This document shows positions 1 through 8,916 of a DNA stretch of 64,000 bases, in pieces (the first letter of the stretch is position 1; each line of letters begins with the position of its first letter). The stretch is from assembly GCF_004361855.1 (NCBI RefSeq), contig NZ_SNWQ01000002.1, positions 434,001 to 498,000 of the forward strand, read 5' to 3'. Position numbers and translations under genes: made by a program. The notes under the pieces are model-generated. The model saw only the letters and a list, made by a program, of their open reading frames with translations, ran no database searches and was not told the DNA's origin. Source of the DNA: Kribbella caucasensis. GTDB lineage: Bacteria > Actinomycetota > Actinomycetes > Propionibacteriales > Kribbellaceae.

Positions 1-300
1 AACCGGCGCAGCCAGACCACGGTGCCGGCCGGACGGCGCGTGCTGCTGCTGACCGAGGTGACGGTCGAGCGGGACTCGGTCGCGGTCGGCAAACGGCTCG
101 GCGAACTGGACGAGAGCGGCGGCTTGCGGGTGCTGGCCCGGCAGCGTGGCGCGACGTGGGACTGGACGCCGGCGTTCGACGAGGTACTGACCGCGGGGGT
201 CCGGATCGCCGTCGCCGGGACCCGGAGCGGGCTGGCCAGACTGCTGCTGGCGACCCGCGCTCCACACCGGCCGGAGCGGTCGGAGAGGATAGAGCCATGA
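1..300 (+). CDS. C-terminal part of a TrkA/RCK-like potassium-channel regulatory protein (partial)
   Basis: The reading frame is open from the first base of the window, so the gene begins upstream. The visible 99 residues have the pattern of an RCK_C (TrkA-C) regulatory domain: a beta-strand-rich start (VLLLTEVTVERDSVAVGKRL), then RVLARQRG, a DWTPAF turn where many such proteins have W-x-P, and a closing strand RIAVAGTRSGLARLL. RCK domains bind nucleotide or cations and gate potassium transport at the membrane. The stop codon overlaps the start of the next gene as ATGA, which suggests translational coupling. The family call rests on a short fragment, and any substrate assignment is inference. 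Confidence 0.5.
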   Translation, partial: NRRSQTTVPAGRRVLLLTEVTVERDSVAVGKRLGELDESGGLRVLARQRGATWDWTPAFDEVLTAGVRIAVAGTRSGLARLLLATRAPHRPERSERIEP

Positions 301-1262
301 ACCGTGATTTCACTCGACCTGGTGCGATCGACCTGTCGGCTCTGCGCAAGCCGCCGGCGCGACCCGGAGGCCCCGCCGCCGGCCCGGCTCAAGGTGGTCC
401 GTCGGCTGGTCCGGGGGCTGCTGCCGCGGGTGGGGGTGCCGCCGGCGCCTATGTGCTGAACGTGACCGAGCCGACCTTCCAGGCGGACGTGATCGAGCGG
501 TCGGTCCAGCACCCGGTGCTGGTCGAGTTCTGGTCGCCACGGTCGCAGGCGTCCGTGTCGCTCGGTCCGGTGCTGGCCCGGCTGGCCGACGAGTACGCGG
601 GCAAGTTCCTGCTCACCCGGATCGACATCGACGCGAACCCACAGCTGGCCCAGGCGGTCGGCGTCCAGACGGTGCCCTTGGTGATCGCCGTCCTGCGTGG
701 TCAGGTGGTCCCGTTGTTCCAGGGTGCCGTCGCGGACGCCGAGGCCAGGCAGTACGTCGACCAGGTGCTGACCGTGGCGGTGGCCAACGGCATCACCGGG
801 CGCGCCGAACCGGTCGGCCCGGCCGCTCCCGCGGAGGCCGCCGAGCCCGAGCCGGACCCGCGGTACGAGGCCGCCGAGAACGCGGTTGCCGAAGGTGATC
901 TGGACGGCGCGATCGCGGCGTACGAGACGTTGCTCAAGGAGACGCCGAACGACGCCGAGGCGAAGTCCGGGCTGGCCCGGGTCCAGTTGGTGAAGCGGAC
1001 CCGCGACGTACCGGCCGAGGTGCGGACGCGGGCGGCCGAGAACCCGACCGACGTCGAGGCGCAGCTGCTGGTCGCCGATGTGGACCTGATCGGCGGTCAC
1101 GTCGAGGACGCGTTCAACCGGCTGATCCGCACGATCCAGGCGACCGCGGGCGACGAGCGCAACACCGTCCGGCTGCATCTGCTCGAGCTGTTCGAGGTGG
1201 TCGGCTCCGACGACGAACGAGTCGTCAAGGCCCGCCGCCGCCTGATGACCGCCCTGTTCTGA
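297..1262 (+). CDS. YbbN/CnoX-like thioredoxin-TPR protein without active-site cysteines
   Basis: 321 residues. The ATG at 297 overlaps the upstream stop (ATGA). Residues 1-50 are an Ala/Gly/Pro-rich leader. A thioredoxin fold follows at about 52-160 with LVEFWSPRSQAS at 75-86 in the place of the CxxC site and the cis-proline motif TVPLV. The C-terminal half (about 185-321) has TPR-like helical repeats (AENAVAEGDLDGAIAAYETL, then TPNDAEAKSGLARVQL), as in the YbbN/CnoX family of co-chaperones. E. coli YbbN has SQHC at the equivalent site; here it is SQAS, so no thiol remains and disulfide chemistry is unlikely. A holdase or co-chaperone role in the cytosol is inferred from the family. A strong hairpin follows the gene. 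Confidence 0.8.
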   Translation: MNRDFTRPGAIDLSALRKPPARPGGPAAGPAQGGPSAGPGAAAAGGGAAGAYVLNVTEPTFQADVIERSVQHPVLVEFWSPRSQASVSLGPVLARLADEYAGKFLLTRIDIDANPQLAQAVGVQTVPLVIAVLRGQVVPLFQGAVADAEARQYVDQVLTVAVANGITGRAEPVGPAAPAEAAEPEPDPRYEAAENAVAEGDLDGAIAAYETLLKETPNDAEAKSGLARVQLVKRTRDVPAEVRTRAAENPTDVEAQLLVADVDLIGGHVEDAFNRLIRTIQATAGDERNTVRLHLLELFEVVGSDDERVVKARRRLMTALF

Positions 1263-1267
1263 TTCGT

Positions 1268-1313
1268 TGCGTCCGAAGAAGCGAGCGCTAGAGCGCACGG
1301 TTCTTCGGACGCA
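1268..1313. terminator. Hairpin terminator between convergent genes
   Basis: TGCGTCCGAAGAA at 1268-1280 pairs perfectly with TTCTTCGGACGCA at 1301-1313 around a 20-nt loop. It sits in the 56-bp gap between the plus-strand thioredoxin gene and the minus-strand gudD, so it can end both transcripts. There is no clear U-run, as is common in actinobacteria. Confidence 0.75.
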
Positions 1314-1318
1314 CGGTT

Positions 1319-2641
1319 TCAGCGGATCAGGCAGGGGCGTTTGGGGTCGAAGGTCCAGCCTTCGATCAGGTACTGCATGGCGATCGCGTCGTCGCGGGCG
1401 CCGAGGGCCTGGCTGAGGTAGAGCTCGTGCGCGGCTGCCAGTGCGTCGCGGTCGAGTTCGATGCCGAGGCCGGGCCCGGTCGGTACGGCGATCCGGCCGC
1501 CCTTGATCTGCAGCGGTGACGTGGTCAGGGCCTGGCCGTCCTGCCAGATCCAGTGGGTGTCGAGCGCGGTGATCTCGCCGGGAGCCGCCGCGCCGACGTG
1601 GGTGAACATCGCCAGCGAGATGTCGAAGTGGTTGTTCGAGTGCGATCCCCAGGTCAGCCCGAAGTCATGGCAGAGCTGGGCGACCCGGACCGATCCGTTC
1701 ATCGTCCAGAAGTGCGGATCAGCCAGCGGGATGTCGACCGCCGCCGCCCGGATCGCGTGGCTCAGTTCGCGCCAGTCGGTCGCGATCATGTTGGTCGCGG
1801 TCCGCAGTCCGGTGGCCCGGCGGAACTCGGCCATCGTCTCGCGGCCGGAGTACGGGCCTTCCGGGCCGCACGGGTCCTCGGCGTACGCGAGCACGTCGTC
1901 GCGGCCGGTGCAGAGTTCGATGGCGTCCTTCATCAGCCAAGCGCCGTTCGGGTCGAGGGTGATCCGGGCGTCCGGGAAGCGCTGGGCCAGGGCGGTGACG
2001 GCGGCCAGCTCCTCCTCGCCGGAGAAGACGCCGCCCTTGAGCTTGAAGTCCGCGAACCCGTACCGCTCCTGGGCCGCCTCGGCCAGCGCGACCACGGCCT
2101 CGGGCGTCAGCGCCTCCTGCCGGCGCAACTTCGACCAGCGATCGCCGTCGCCATCACCAGTTAGATAAGGCAGATCGGTGACGCTCGGATCGCCGACGTA
2201 GAAGAGGTAGCCGAGCATCGGCACGCTGTCCCGCTGCTGCCCTTCGCCGAGCAACTCCGCGACCGGTACGCCGAGGTGCTTGCCCAGCAGATCGAGGAGG
2301 CCGGACTCCAGACCGGTCACGGCATGGACTGTGGTCCGCAGGTCGAAGGTCTGGGCGCCGCGGCCGCTGGAGTCCCGGTCCGCGAAGGCCTGCGCGACGG
2401 ATCGGAGCACCTGGCGGTAGCGCGCGAGTTCCTGACCAACGACGAGTTCGGCGGCGTCGGTGATCGTCGCGGTGATCTTCTGACCGCCCGGGACTTCACC
2501 GAGTCCGGTGTTGCCGTCGCTGTCGGTCAGGATGACCACGTTGCGGGTGAAGTACGGTCCGTGCGCGCCACTGAGGTTGAGCAGCATGCTGTCGTGGCCG
2601 GCGACCGGGACGACCTCGACAGAGCTGATGGTCGGCGTCAT
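1319..2641 (-). CDS. gudD: Glucarate dehydratase (enolase superfamily)
   Basis: 440 residues, the usual length of the family. GudD dehydrates D-glucarate to 5-keto-4-deoxyglucarate. The enolase-superfamily residues are visible: the KLKGG base motif (FKLKGGVF), metal-ligand strands DPNGAW and EDPCG, NMIATDW, and the [10 protein letters not shown] segment carrying the general-base histidine region. The start is an ATG. The gene ends an operon with kdgD, whose stop is 2 bp upstream of this start, so the product is passed directly to the next enzyme. Regulation probably comes from the kdgD promoter and the neighbouring LysR protein. Confidence 0.92.
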   Translation of the reverse strand: MTPTISSVEVVPVAGHDSMLLNLSGAHGPYFTRNVVILTDSDGNTGLGEVPGGQKITATITDAAELVVGQELARYRQVLRSVAQAFADRDSSGRGAQTFDLRTTVHAVTGLESGLLDLLGKHLGVPVAELLGEGQQRDSVPMLGYLFYVGDPSVTDLPYLTGDGDGDRWSKLRRQEALTPEAVVALAEAAQERYGFADFKLKGGVFSGEEELAAVTALAQRFPDARITLDPNGAWLMKDAIELCTGRDDVLAYAEDPCGPEGPYSGRETMAEFRRATGLRTATNMIATDWRELSHAIRAAAVDIPLADPHFWTMNGSVRVAQLCHDFGLTWGSHSNNHFDISLAMFTHVGAAAPGEITALDTHWIWQDGQALTTSPLQIKGGRIAVPTGPGLGIELDRDALAAAHELYLSQALGARDDAIAMQYLIEGWTFDPKRPCLIR

Positions 2642-2643
2642 GG

Positions 2644-3558
2644 TCAGTCGATCTTGTTGATGAGGGCAACCAACTGGGCGAGCTCGTCGGAGTCCAGATC
2701 CTGGAGCGGCGGCCGGACCGGACCGGCCGGTTTGCCGATCGCGGTGAGGCCGGCCTTGACGATCGACACGGCGTACCCCTTCTGCCGGTCGCGGATGTCC
2801 AGGTAGGGCAGGACGAAGTCGTTGAGCTTGCGGTAGACGCTGTCCCGGTCCTGTTTCTGGACGTCGGCGTAGAACCCGAGCGCGAACTCCGGGACGAAGT
2901 TGAAGATCGCCGACGAGTAGGTGCTGACACCGAGTTGCAGCAGCGGCAGCGCGAACGTCTCCGCGGTCGGCAGGCCGCCGATGTAGGTGAGCCGGTCGCC
3001 GACCTTCGCGTAGATCCGGGTCATCATCTCGATGTTGCCGACACCGTCCTTGAAACCGATCAGGTTCGGATTGCGGTCGACCAGTTCGAGGACAGACACG
3101 TCGTTGAGGATCGCGTTGGCGCGGCTGTAGACGATCACGCCGAGATTCGTACTGCGGCAGACGGCGGAGACGTGTTCGACAAGACCACGCTGACCCGCTT
3201 CGGTCAGGTACGGCGGCAACAGCAACACCCCGTCCGCGCCGGCCGCTTCGGCTGCTTGCGCCTGGGCGATCGCGGTCGCCGTGCCGCCGGTCGCGGGAGC
3301 GAGCACGGGGACCTTGCCGTCGACCTGCGAAACGGCGGCCTTGACCACGCTGTCGATCTCGGCCGGGGTCAGCGAGAACCCCTCACCGGTCCCGCCGGCG
3401 GCGAACAGCCCTGCCACGTCGTACTGGCTCAACCAGGACAGGTGCTCGCGGTAGCGGGGCTCGTCGAAGCTGAGGTCTGCGGCGAAGGCCGTGACCGGGA
3501 AGGAGAGCAGCCCGGTCTTGAGCCGGCTGGCCAGGGCATCGGGGGAGTATGGCGTCAC
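2644..3558 (-). CDS. kdgD: 5-dehydro-4-deoxyglucarate dehydratase (DapA/NAL family)
   Basis: 304 residues, typical of the family. It converts 5-keto-4-deoxyglucarate to alpha-ketoglutarate semialdehyde with loss of CO2 and water. DHDPS/NAL-superfamily signatures are present: [13 protein letters not shown] near residue 56, the YSRAN segment with the conserved Tyr, and the Schiff-base lysine in [10 protein letters not shown]. The start is GTG at 3558. The -10 of the likely promoter lies only 9-14 bp before it, so the mRNA may be leaderless. The semialdehyde dehydrogenase needed to reach 2-oxoglutarate is not in this window. Confidence 0.92.
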   Translation of the reverse strand: MTPYSPDALASRLKTGLLSFPVTAFAADLSFDEPRYREHLSWLSQYDVAGLFAAGGTGEGFSLTPAEIDSVVKAAVSQVDGKVPVLAPATGGTATAIAQAQAAEAAGADGVLLLPPYLTEAGQRGLVEHVSAVCRSTNLGVIVYSRANAILNDVSVLELVDRNPNLIGFKDGVGNIEMMTRIYAKVGDRLTYIGGLPTAETFALPLLQLGVSTYSSAIFNFVPEFALGFYADVQKQDRDSVYRKLNDFVLPYLDIRDRQKGYAVSIVKAGLTAIGKPAGPVRPPLQDLDSDELAQLVALINKID

Positions 3559-3566
3559 GCCGTCAG

Positions 3567-3616
3567 GGTATGGACGGCCGCTGATGCCTGTCCAAGACCG
3601 GTTCTGTATCCATTGA
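3567..3616 (-). promoter_or_regulatory. kdgD-gudD promoter with LysR-type box
   Basis: Read on the minus strand, TTGGAC (3595-3590), 17 bp and CATACC (3572-3567) make a -35/-10 pair whose start site would fall about 2 bp before the GTG of kdgD. The -35 lies inside a 35-bp stretch (3582-3616) that matches 27 positions of the tctC promoter stretch 4560-4594; the shared core is CTTGGACAGGCAT. This is the best candidate binding site for the LysR regulator next door. Confidence 0.6.
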
Positions 3617-3629
3617 TGCTCTCAAAGCA

Positions 3630-4544
3630 TCACCGCGCATCGCTGTCGAAGAGGTCCAGCACGCGGTGGAGCAGGGGGCTGACCGGCTGGCGGTTCCAGA
3701 TCGCGTGCAGTTCGACCGGGCGGCCGGGGATCTCGGCCTCCTCCACTGATTCGCTGCCGCCGTCGATGAGATCGCAGTACTGGACACCGGCGATGCCGAG
3801 CGAGCGCGCGGAGTCCGGGACCAGGGCAACTCCGCGGCCGGCGGCGACCAGCAGCACCACGGTGAGGATCTGCTGGACCCGCTGGTCGATCCGGGGGTGC
3901 GCATTGGTGAGGAACCGCACGGTGAGTTCGTGGAAGTAGCGAGCCTGGGTCGGGTGGTAGCTGATCACCCGCTCGTTGGAGAAGTCGGTCGGCCGCAGTG
4001 GCCGGCGTACCGAGGCCAGGGGATGGTCACTCGGTACGACGGCGATCAGGGGCTCGCGGGATATCACGCGCGAGGCGAGCGCTTCGGAGTCGAACGGCGG
4101 ACGGGCGAGACCGAGGTCCAGTTCGCCGCGGCGCAGACCGTCCACCTGGGCGGGCGTGACCCGCTCGTGCAGGATCACGTCGACGCCGGGCAGTTCCTCG
4201 GAGAGCCGGCGCAGCAGGGGGCCGAGAGTACGGATCGCGGAGGCCGCGGTGAAGCCGAGTCGTAGCGTGCCGACCGCGCCCTGGTCGACCCGGCGGGCCA
4301 GGTCGCCGGCGGAGTCGACGAGTGCGATCAGCCGGCGGGCTTCACCGAGGAAGGCGCGGCCGGCCTCGGTCAGCTCCACCCGGCGGTTGTCGCGCTCGAG
4401 CAACTTGGCGCCGACGGCGCGTTCGAGCTTCTGGATCTGGCGGCTCAACGGCGGCTGGGTCATGGCCAGTCGCTCCGCCGCCCGGCCGAAGTGCAGCTCC
4501 TCGGCGACGGCCACGAAGGCGCTCACCTGGTCCAGCGAGAACAT
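3630..4544 (-). CDS. LysR-family transcriptional regulator of the aldarate island
   Basis: 304 residues. The N-terminal winged helix is clear (DQVSAFVAVAEELHFGRAAERLAMTQPPLSRQIQKLE, residues about 5-41; long motif given only to place it by position), followed by a periplasmic-binding-protein-like effector domain (about 90-290). It lies between the minus-strand kdgD-gudD operon and the plus-strand tct operon, divergent from the latter. Matching 35-bp boxes at both promoters suggest that it controls both. The effector is unknown; an aldarate or its keto-deoxy product is the reasonable guess. Start: ATG at 4544. Confidence 0.88.
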   Translation of the reverse strand: MFSLDQVSAFVAVAEELHFGRAAERLAMTQPPLSRQIQKLERAVGAKLLERDNRRVELTEAGRAFLGEARRLIALVDSAGDLARRVDQGAVGTLRLGFTAASAIRTLGPLLRRLSEELPGVDVILHERVTPAQVDGLRRGELDLGLARPPFDSEALASRVISREPLIAVVPSDHPLASVRRPLRPTDFSNERVISYHPTQARYFHELTVRFLTNAHPRIDQRVQQILTVVLLVAAGRGVALVPDSARSLGIAGVQYCDLIDGGSESVEEAEIPGRPVELHAIWNRQPVSPLLHRVLDLFDSDAR

Positions 4545-4559
4545 GATTCTCGAAAGGTA

Positions 4560-4608
4560 TCACTCGATGCCCAATCGGCCTTGGACAGGCATAACGAGCC
4601 CTCATACG
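4560..4608 (+). promoter_or_regulatory. tctCBA promoter with LysR-type box
   Basis: TTGGAC at 4581-4586, a 16-bp spacer and CATACG at 4603-4608 form a promoter for the tct operon, leaving a leader of about 45 nt. The -35 is embedded in the box 4560-4594, which also has ATGCC (4567-4571) and GGCAT (4588-4592) as inverted half-sites. The same box occurs in opposite orientation before kdgD. Confidence 0.6.
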
Positions 4609-4659
4609 CTCCCTCGGAATCGGTCGGTCTCGCGACGGGGCCCGAAGGAGGGATCCAGA

Positions 4660-5655
4660 ATGAAATCCGTACGGGTAAGAGTGTGTCTCGGCCTGACTGT
4701 GGCGGCGCTGCTCGCCGGATGCGGCGGGGTGAAGACCACGTCGTCGGGTGGCGGTGCCGAGGGCAACTATCCGACCGGGAACATCCAGATGAGTGTCGGT
4801 GCTTCGCCTGGTGGCAGTACCGACCTGATCACCCGCGCGATCGCCGAGGGTCTCGGCAAGGAGCTCGGCGTCTCGGTCCCGGTGGTGAACAAGCCCGGTG
4901 CGAACGGCGCGCTGAACGCCAAGGAACTGCAGTCCGCCCCGGCCGACGGCTACAAGATCGCCGTCCAGAACGCGTCGCTGTTCACCATCACCCCGCTGGC
5001 CGTGTCCGCGGCCGAGGCGGTGAAGATCGACGACTTCGACCTGATCGGTGGCGTTTCGCAGGACGACTACATGCTCGCCGCGCACGCCGACTCGGGGTAC
5101 AAGACGATCGCCGACCTGAAGAAGGCCGGGAAGACGATCAAGTACGGCACGACCGGGGTCGGTACGGGCGCTCAATTGGCGTCCGCGCTCACCTTCAAGG
5201 TGGCCGGCATCCCGTCGACCGACGTGCCGTTCGACGGCGGTGCGCCCGCGATGACCGCGCTGCTTGGCCGTCAGGTGGACGTCGCGACCTTCCAGCTCGG
5301 TGAGGGGATCGAGAACGTGAAGGCGGGCAAGCTCGTTCCGCTGGCGGTGTTCTCGGGTGAGCGGATCAAGTATCTGCCGGACGTGCCGACCGCCAAGGAA
5401 CAAGGGTTCGACGTCGTGGTTTCGCAGTACCGGTTCCTCACCGCGCCGAAGGGGACGCCGGAGGAGGTGAAGAGCAAGCTGTTCGACGCGGCCAAGAAGA
5501 CGTTCGCCACCGACGCGTACAAGAAGTTCAACGAGGCGAACTTCCTCACTCCGATCGAGGTGCCGCCGAGCGAGGTCCAGAAGATGCTGGGCGACTCGAC
5601 TTCCAAGTACAAGGGACAGGTCGAGCAATACGGCATCAAGCTCGGCAGCGCCTAG
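4660..5655 (+). CDS. tctC: Tripartite tricarboxylate transporter substrate-binding lipoprotein (TctC/Bug family)
   Basis: 331 residues. The ATG at 4660 is chosen because GAAGGAGGG at 4643-4651 is a strong ribosome site and a lipoprotein signal follows directly (LTVAALLAGC with Cys21). The mature protein shows the Bug/TctC pattern: PSGNIQMSVGASPGGSTDLITR-like start (here GNIQMSVGASPGGSTDLI), VVNKPGANGALNAKEL, and GTGAQLASAL. Such proteins capture a carboxylated ligand outside the membrane and deliver it to TctA/TctB. Family members bind citrate, other carboxylates and nicotinate-like acids; here the surrounding gudD, kdgD and talarate dehydratase genes point to an aldarate. Confidence 0.9.
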   Translation: MKSVRVRVCLGLTVAALLAGCGGVKTTSSGGGAEGNYPTGNIQMSVGASPGGSTDLITRAIAEGLGKELGVSVPVVNKPGANGALNAKELQSAPADGYKIAVQNASLFTITPLAVSAAEAVKIDDFDLIGGVSQDDYMLAAHADSGYKTIADLKKAGKTIKYGTTGVGTGAQLASALTFKVAGIPSTDVPFDGGAPAMTALLGRQVDVATFQLGEGIENVKAGKLVPLAVFSGERIKYLPDVPTAKEQGFDVVVSQYRFLTAPKGTPEEVKSKLFDAAKKTFATDAYKKFNEANFLTPIEVPPSEVQKMLGDSTSKYKGQVEQYGIKLGSA

Positions 5656-5658
5656 GCC

Positions 5659-6147
5659 ATGGACGCTTCGTACGAAGAGGAGCGGCCGGTTGAAGAGGAG
5701 CGGCCGCCGCCGGCTGGGGCGTGGTCGCAGCTGACGGCTGCGCTGGTCGCTGCCCTGCTTGGAGTGGCCGGTTTGATTGGGTCGTGGCGACTCGGGTTGG
5801 GGCGGTTGACCGAACCTGGGCCGGGGTTGTGGCCGTTCGTCATCAGTGTGGTGATCACTCTGCTGTCGGTGGTGCTGGCGATCATCGGTCGGCAGGCGCT
5901 CGACAGCGAGCGGTTCAACCGGGCCAGTCTGCTGGTGGTCGTCGCGGTCGTCACGCTGGTGTTGCTGGCGGTGGCGATGCCGTTGATCGGGTTCGAGATT
6001 CCCTCGCTGTTGCTGACGTTCGTCTGGCTGCGGTTCCTGGGCAAGGAGTCGTGGCGGTCGTCGATCGTGATCAGTGTGGTGACGGTGGTCGCGTTCCACC
6101 TGCTGTTCGTGACGGCGCTCCAGATCCCCTTGCCGCGGCTGGTGTGA
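5659..6147 (+). CDS. tctB: Tripartite tricarboxylate transporter small membrane subunit (TctB)
   Basis: 162 residues with a charged N-terminus (DASYEEERPVEEERPPP) and four predicted membrane helices (about 27-47, 57-77, 90-115, 130-155), the usual form of TctB. It starts 3 bp after the tctC stop and ends 1 bp before the tctA ATG, so the three subunits are co-transcribed. TctB is the small membrane partner of TctA in this secondary transporter class. Sequence conservation in the family is weak; the call rests mostly on topology and position. Confidence 0.88.
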   Translation: MDASYEEERPVEEERPPPAGAWSQLTAALVAALLGVAGLIGSWRLGLGRLTEPGPGLWPFVISVVITLLSVVLAIIGRQALDSERFNRASLLVVVAVVTLVLLAVAMPLIGFEIPSLLLTFVWLRFLGKESWRSSIVISVVTVVAFHLLFVTALQIPLPRLV

Positions 6148-6148
6148 G

Positions 6149-7642
6149 ATGGACTTCCTGAACCCCGTGCTCGACGGCTTCGGCGTCGTCCTCGAACCGG
6201 CGAACCTGCTGTACTGCCTGGCCGGTGTCGTCATCGGCATGCTGATCGGCGTGCTGCCCGGTCTCGGCCCGGCGGCGACCATCGCGATCCTGCTGCCGAT
6301 CACGTACGGCGTGGAGCCGGTGGCCGCCATCATCATGCTGGCCGGCATCTTCTACGGCGCGCAGTACGGCGGCACCATCACGTCCGTGCTGCTCCGCCTA
6401 CCCGGCGAGGCGTCCTCGGTGGTCACCGTGTTCGACGGGTACGCCCTGGCCCGGCAAGGCAAGGCCGGTACGGCGCTCGGCATCGCCGCGATCGGGTCGT
6501 TCATCGGCGGCACGATCTCGATCATCGGGCTGAGCCTGCTCGCCCCGATCGTGGCCGAGGTCGCGCTCGACTTCGGGCCGCCGGAGTACGCCGCGCTCGC
6601 GCTGCTCGGAGTCCTGCTGGTCGCGACAGTCGGCCGCGGCGGCAAACTGAAGTCGGTCATTGCCGCCGGCATCGGATTGCTGCTGGCAACGGTCGGCCGG
6701 GACACGTTCACCGGGGCGAGCCGGTTCACGTTCGACAGCCTGAATCTTGCCGACGGCATCGACTTCGTGCCGATCGCGATGGGCCTCTTCGGGCTCGGCG
6801 AGATCCTCTACAACCTGGAGGAACGGCACACCCGGGTGCAGGTACCGGCGAAAGTTGCCAACGTGTGGCCATCCCGGTCGGAACTACGGCAGGCCCGAGG
6901 TGCGATCGGCCGCGGTTCGGTGATCGGCTTCGTCCTCGGAGTGCTGCCGGGCGGTGGCGCCACCTTGTCTTCCCTGGTCGCGTACGCCGTCGAGAAGCGG
7001 CGCGCGAAGCAGCCCGAACGGTTCGGCCACGGCGCGATCGAGGGTGTGGCCGCGCCGGAGACCGCGAACAACGCGGCTGCGACGTCGTCGTTCATCCCGC
7101 TGCTGACGCTGGGCATCCCGGCGAACGCGACGATGGCGTTGATGTTCGGCGCCCTGCTGATCCAGGGGATCCCGCCCGGCCCGCAGTTGGTGTCTGAGCA
7201 CCCGGACCTGTTCTGGGGCGTGATCAACTCGATGTACGTCGGGAACGTGCTGCTGCTGATCATGAGCATCCCGTTGGTCGGCGTGTTCGTGAAGATCCTC
7301 CGGATCCGGCCGGCGATCCTGGCCCCGATCACCGTGCTGATCACGTTGCTCGGGGTCTATACGGTGAACAACCAGGTGTTCGACATCTTCCTGGTGATCG
7401 TGTTCGGTGTGGTCGGGTACCTGATGAAGAAGTTCGGGTTCGAGCCGGGTCCGCTGGTGCTGGCGTTCGTGCTCGGCAGCGTGCTCGAGATCGCAGTACG
7501 GCAGTCGCTGTTGATCTTCGAGGGTGATGTGACCGGGTTCGTGACCCGGCCGATTTCCGGGACGGTGCTGGGGCTGTTGGTCGTCGTACTGGTGCTGCCG
7601 TTGGTGAAGATCGTGCTGAAGAGGCAACGGAGGAGCTTGTGA
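6149..7642 (+). CDS. tctA: Tripartite tricarboxylate transporter large permease subunit (TctA)
   Basis: 497 residues with about 11-12 membrane helices. Family signatures are clear: VIGMLIGVLPGLGPAATIA near the N-terminus and a second related glycine-rich segment GFVLGVLPGGGATLSSLVAY mid-protein, followed by GVAAPETANNAAATSSFIPLLTLGIP. TctA forms the ion-driven translocation path. The stop overlaps the GTG start of the next enolase-family gene (GTGA), which places that enzyme in the same operon and supports a shared substrate. Confidence 0.93.
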   Translation: MDFLNPVLDGFGVVLEPANLLYCLAGVVIGMLIGVLPGLGPAATIAILLPITYGVEPVAAIIMLAGIFYGAQYGGTITSVLLRLPGEASSVVTVFDGYALARQGKAGTALGIAAIGSFIGGTISIIGLSLLAPIVAEVALDFGPPEYAALALLGVLLVATVGRGGKLKSVIAAGIGLLLATVGRDTFTGASRFTFDSLNLADGIDFVPIAMGLFGLGEILYNLEERHTRVQVPAKVANVWPSRSELRQARGAIGRGSVIGFVLGVLPGGGATLSSLVAYAVEKRRAKQPERFGHGAIEGVAAPETANNAAATSSFIPLLTLGIPANATMALMFGALLIQGIPPGPQLVSEHPDLFWGVINSMYVGNVLLLIMSIPLVGVFVKILRIRPAILAPITVLITLLGVYTVNNQVFDIFLVIVFGVVGYLMKKFGFEPGPLVLAFVLGSVLEIAVRQSLLIFEGDVTGFVTRPISGTVLGLLVVVLVLPLVKIVLKRQRRSL

Positions 7643-8889
7643 GCAGAGTCGCTGGTGTGGTCGTCACCCCGGTCGCGTTCGCCGATCCGCCGCTGCTGAA
7701 CGTGGTCGGCGTGCACGAGCCGTTCGCGTTGCGGGCGCTCGTCCAGGTGCGGACGGATGACGGGCTGGTCGGGCTGGGGGAGACATATGCGGATGATGCG
7801 CATCTGGCTCGGCTTGGTGCTGTGGCCTCGGCGGTTGTCGGTCTGGACGTCTACGACTTGAACGGTCTGCGTCGGATCGTGATCGATGTGCTGGGCAACG
7901 GTCGGGGTGCGGCGTTCGGCGGGATGCTGGCGGTGCAGGATCCGGCGGATGTGGTTCTTTCGCCGTTTGAGGTTGCGTTGCTGGACATCCAAGGGAAGGA
8001 GCTGGGGCGTCCGGTCGCGGATCTGCTGGGCGGCGTGGTACGGCCTGAGGTGCCGTTCAGCGCGTACTTGTTCTACAAGTGGGTGGCGCATCCGGGGCGT
8101 GCGGGCGACTCGTGGGGGGAGGCTCTCGATTCGGACGGGATCGTGGCGCAGGCGCGGCGGATGGTGGACGAGTACGGGTTCACCGCGATCAAGCTCAAGG
8201 GCGGGGTGTTCGCGCCGGAGCAGGAGATCGAGGCGGTCAAGGCGCTGGCCGCGGCGTTCCCGGAGCACTCGCTGCGGATCGATCCCAATGGGGCTTGGAC
8301 GCCTTCGACGTCGGTGCGGGTGGCGAAATCCTTGGAGGGTTTGATCGAGTACCTCGAGGACCCGACGCCGGGGATCGGCGGGATGGCCGAGGTCGCCCGG
8401 CAGACGGAGCTCCCGCTGGCGACGAACATGTGCGTGATCGCCTTCGACCACTTGAAGCCGGCCGTGCTTGCCGACGCGGTGCAGGTCGTGCTGTCCGACC
8501 ATCACTACTGGGGTGGGCTGCGGCGATCGCGGTTGCTGGCGGGGATCTGCGAGACGTTCGGGATGGGGTTGTCGATGCACAGCAACTCGCATCTCGGGGT
8601 CAGCCTCGCGGCGATGACCCATTTGGCCGCGGCGACGCCGAACCTCACGTATGCGTGCGACACGCACTACCCGTGGAAGACCGAGGACCTGATCAAGCCG
8701 GGCGTTCTGGACTTCGTGGGTGGGAGTGTCCGGGTGCCGTCCGGGCCGGGGTTGGGGGTCGAGTTGGACGAGGACGCTGTTGGGCGGTTGCATGAGCAGT
8801 ACCTGAGCTGCGGGATACGGGGGCGTGACGACACGTCGTACCTGCGCCGCTTCGACCCATCCTTCTCGCCGAACACCGCACGCTGGTGA
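7639..8889 (+). CDS. Glucarate dehydratase-related enolase-superfamily enzyme
   Basis: 416 residues. It is a second, divergent member of the glucarate dehydratase group, with IKLKGGVF (base lysines), DPNGAW and EDPTPG (metal ligands), NMCV, and SMHSNSHLGVSL carrying the histidine region. Key catalytic positions look intact. The GTG start overlaps the tctA stop, so it belongs to the transporter operon rather than to kdgD-gudD. It may act on another aldarate or be a glucarate dehydratase-related protein of the kind known in enterobacteria, where a paralog sits beside the true enzyme. Substrate is undetermined. It faces the FadR-type gene convergently with a 27-bp gap. Confidence 0.85.
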   Translation: MSRVAGVVVTPVAFADPPLLNVVGVHEPFALRALVQVRTDDGLVGLGETYADDAHLARLGAVASAVVGLDVYDLNGLRRIVIDVLGNGRGAAFGGMLAVQDPADVVLSPFEVALLDIQGKELGRPVADLLGGVVRPEVPFSAYLFYKWVAHPGRAGDSWGEALDSDGIVAQARRMVDEYGFTAIKLKGGVFAPEQEIEAVKALAAAFPEHSLRIDPNGAWTPSTSVRVAKSLEGLIEYLEDPTPGIGGMAEVARQTELPLATNMCVIAFDHLKPAVLADAVQVVLSDHHYWGGLRRSRLLAGICETFGMGLSMHSNSHLGVSLAAMTHLAAATPNLTYACDTHYPWKTEDLIKPGVLDFVGGSVRVPSGPGLGVELDEDAVGRLHEQYLSCGIRGRDDTSYLRRFDPSFSPNTARW

Positions 8890-8916
8890 GCGATCCCCAT
8901 TCGCGTCGGTGAGCAA

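Noticed and set aside
1461..2168. Plus-strand gene opposite gudD
   Set aside because: Ser/Arg-rich shadow without domain features.
8893..8916. Terminator between the convergent enolase and FadR genes
   Set aside because: The 27-bp gap has no stable inverted repeat.
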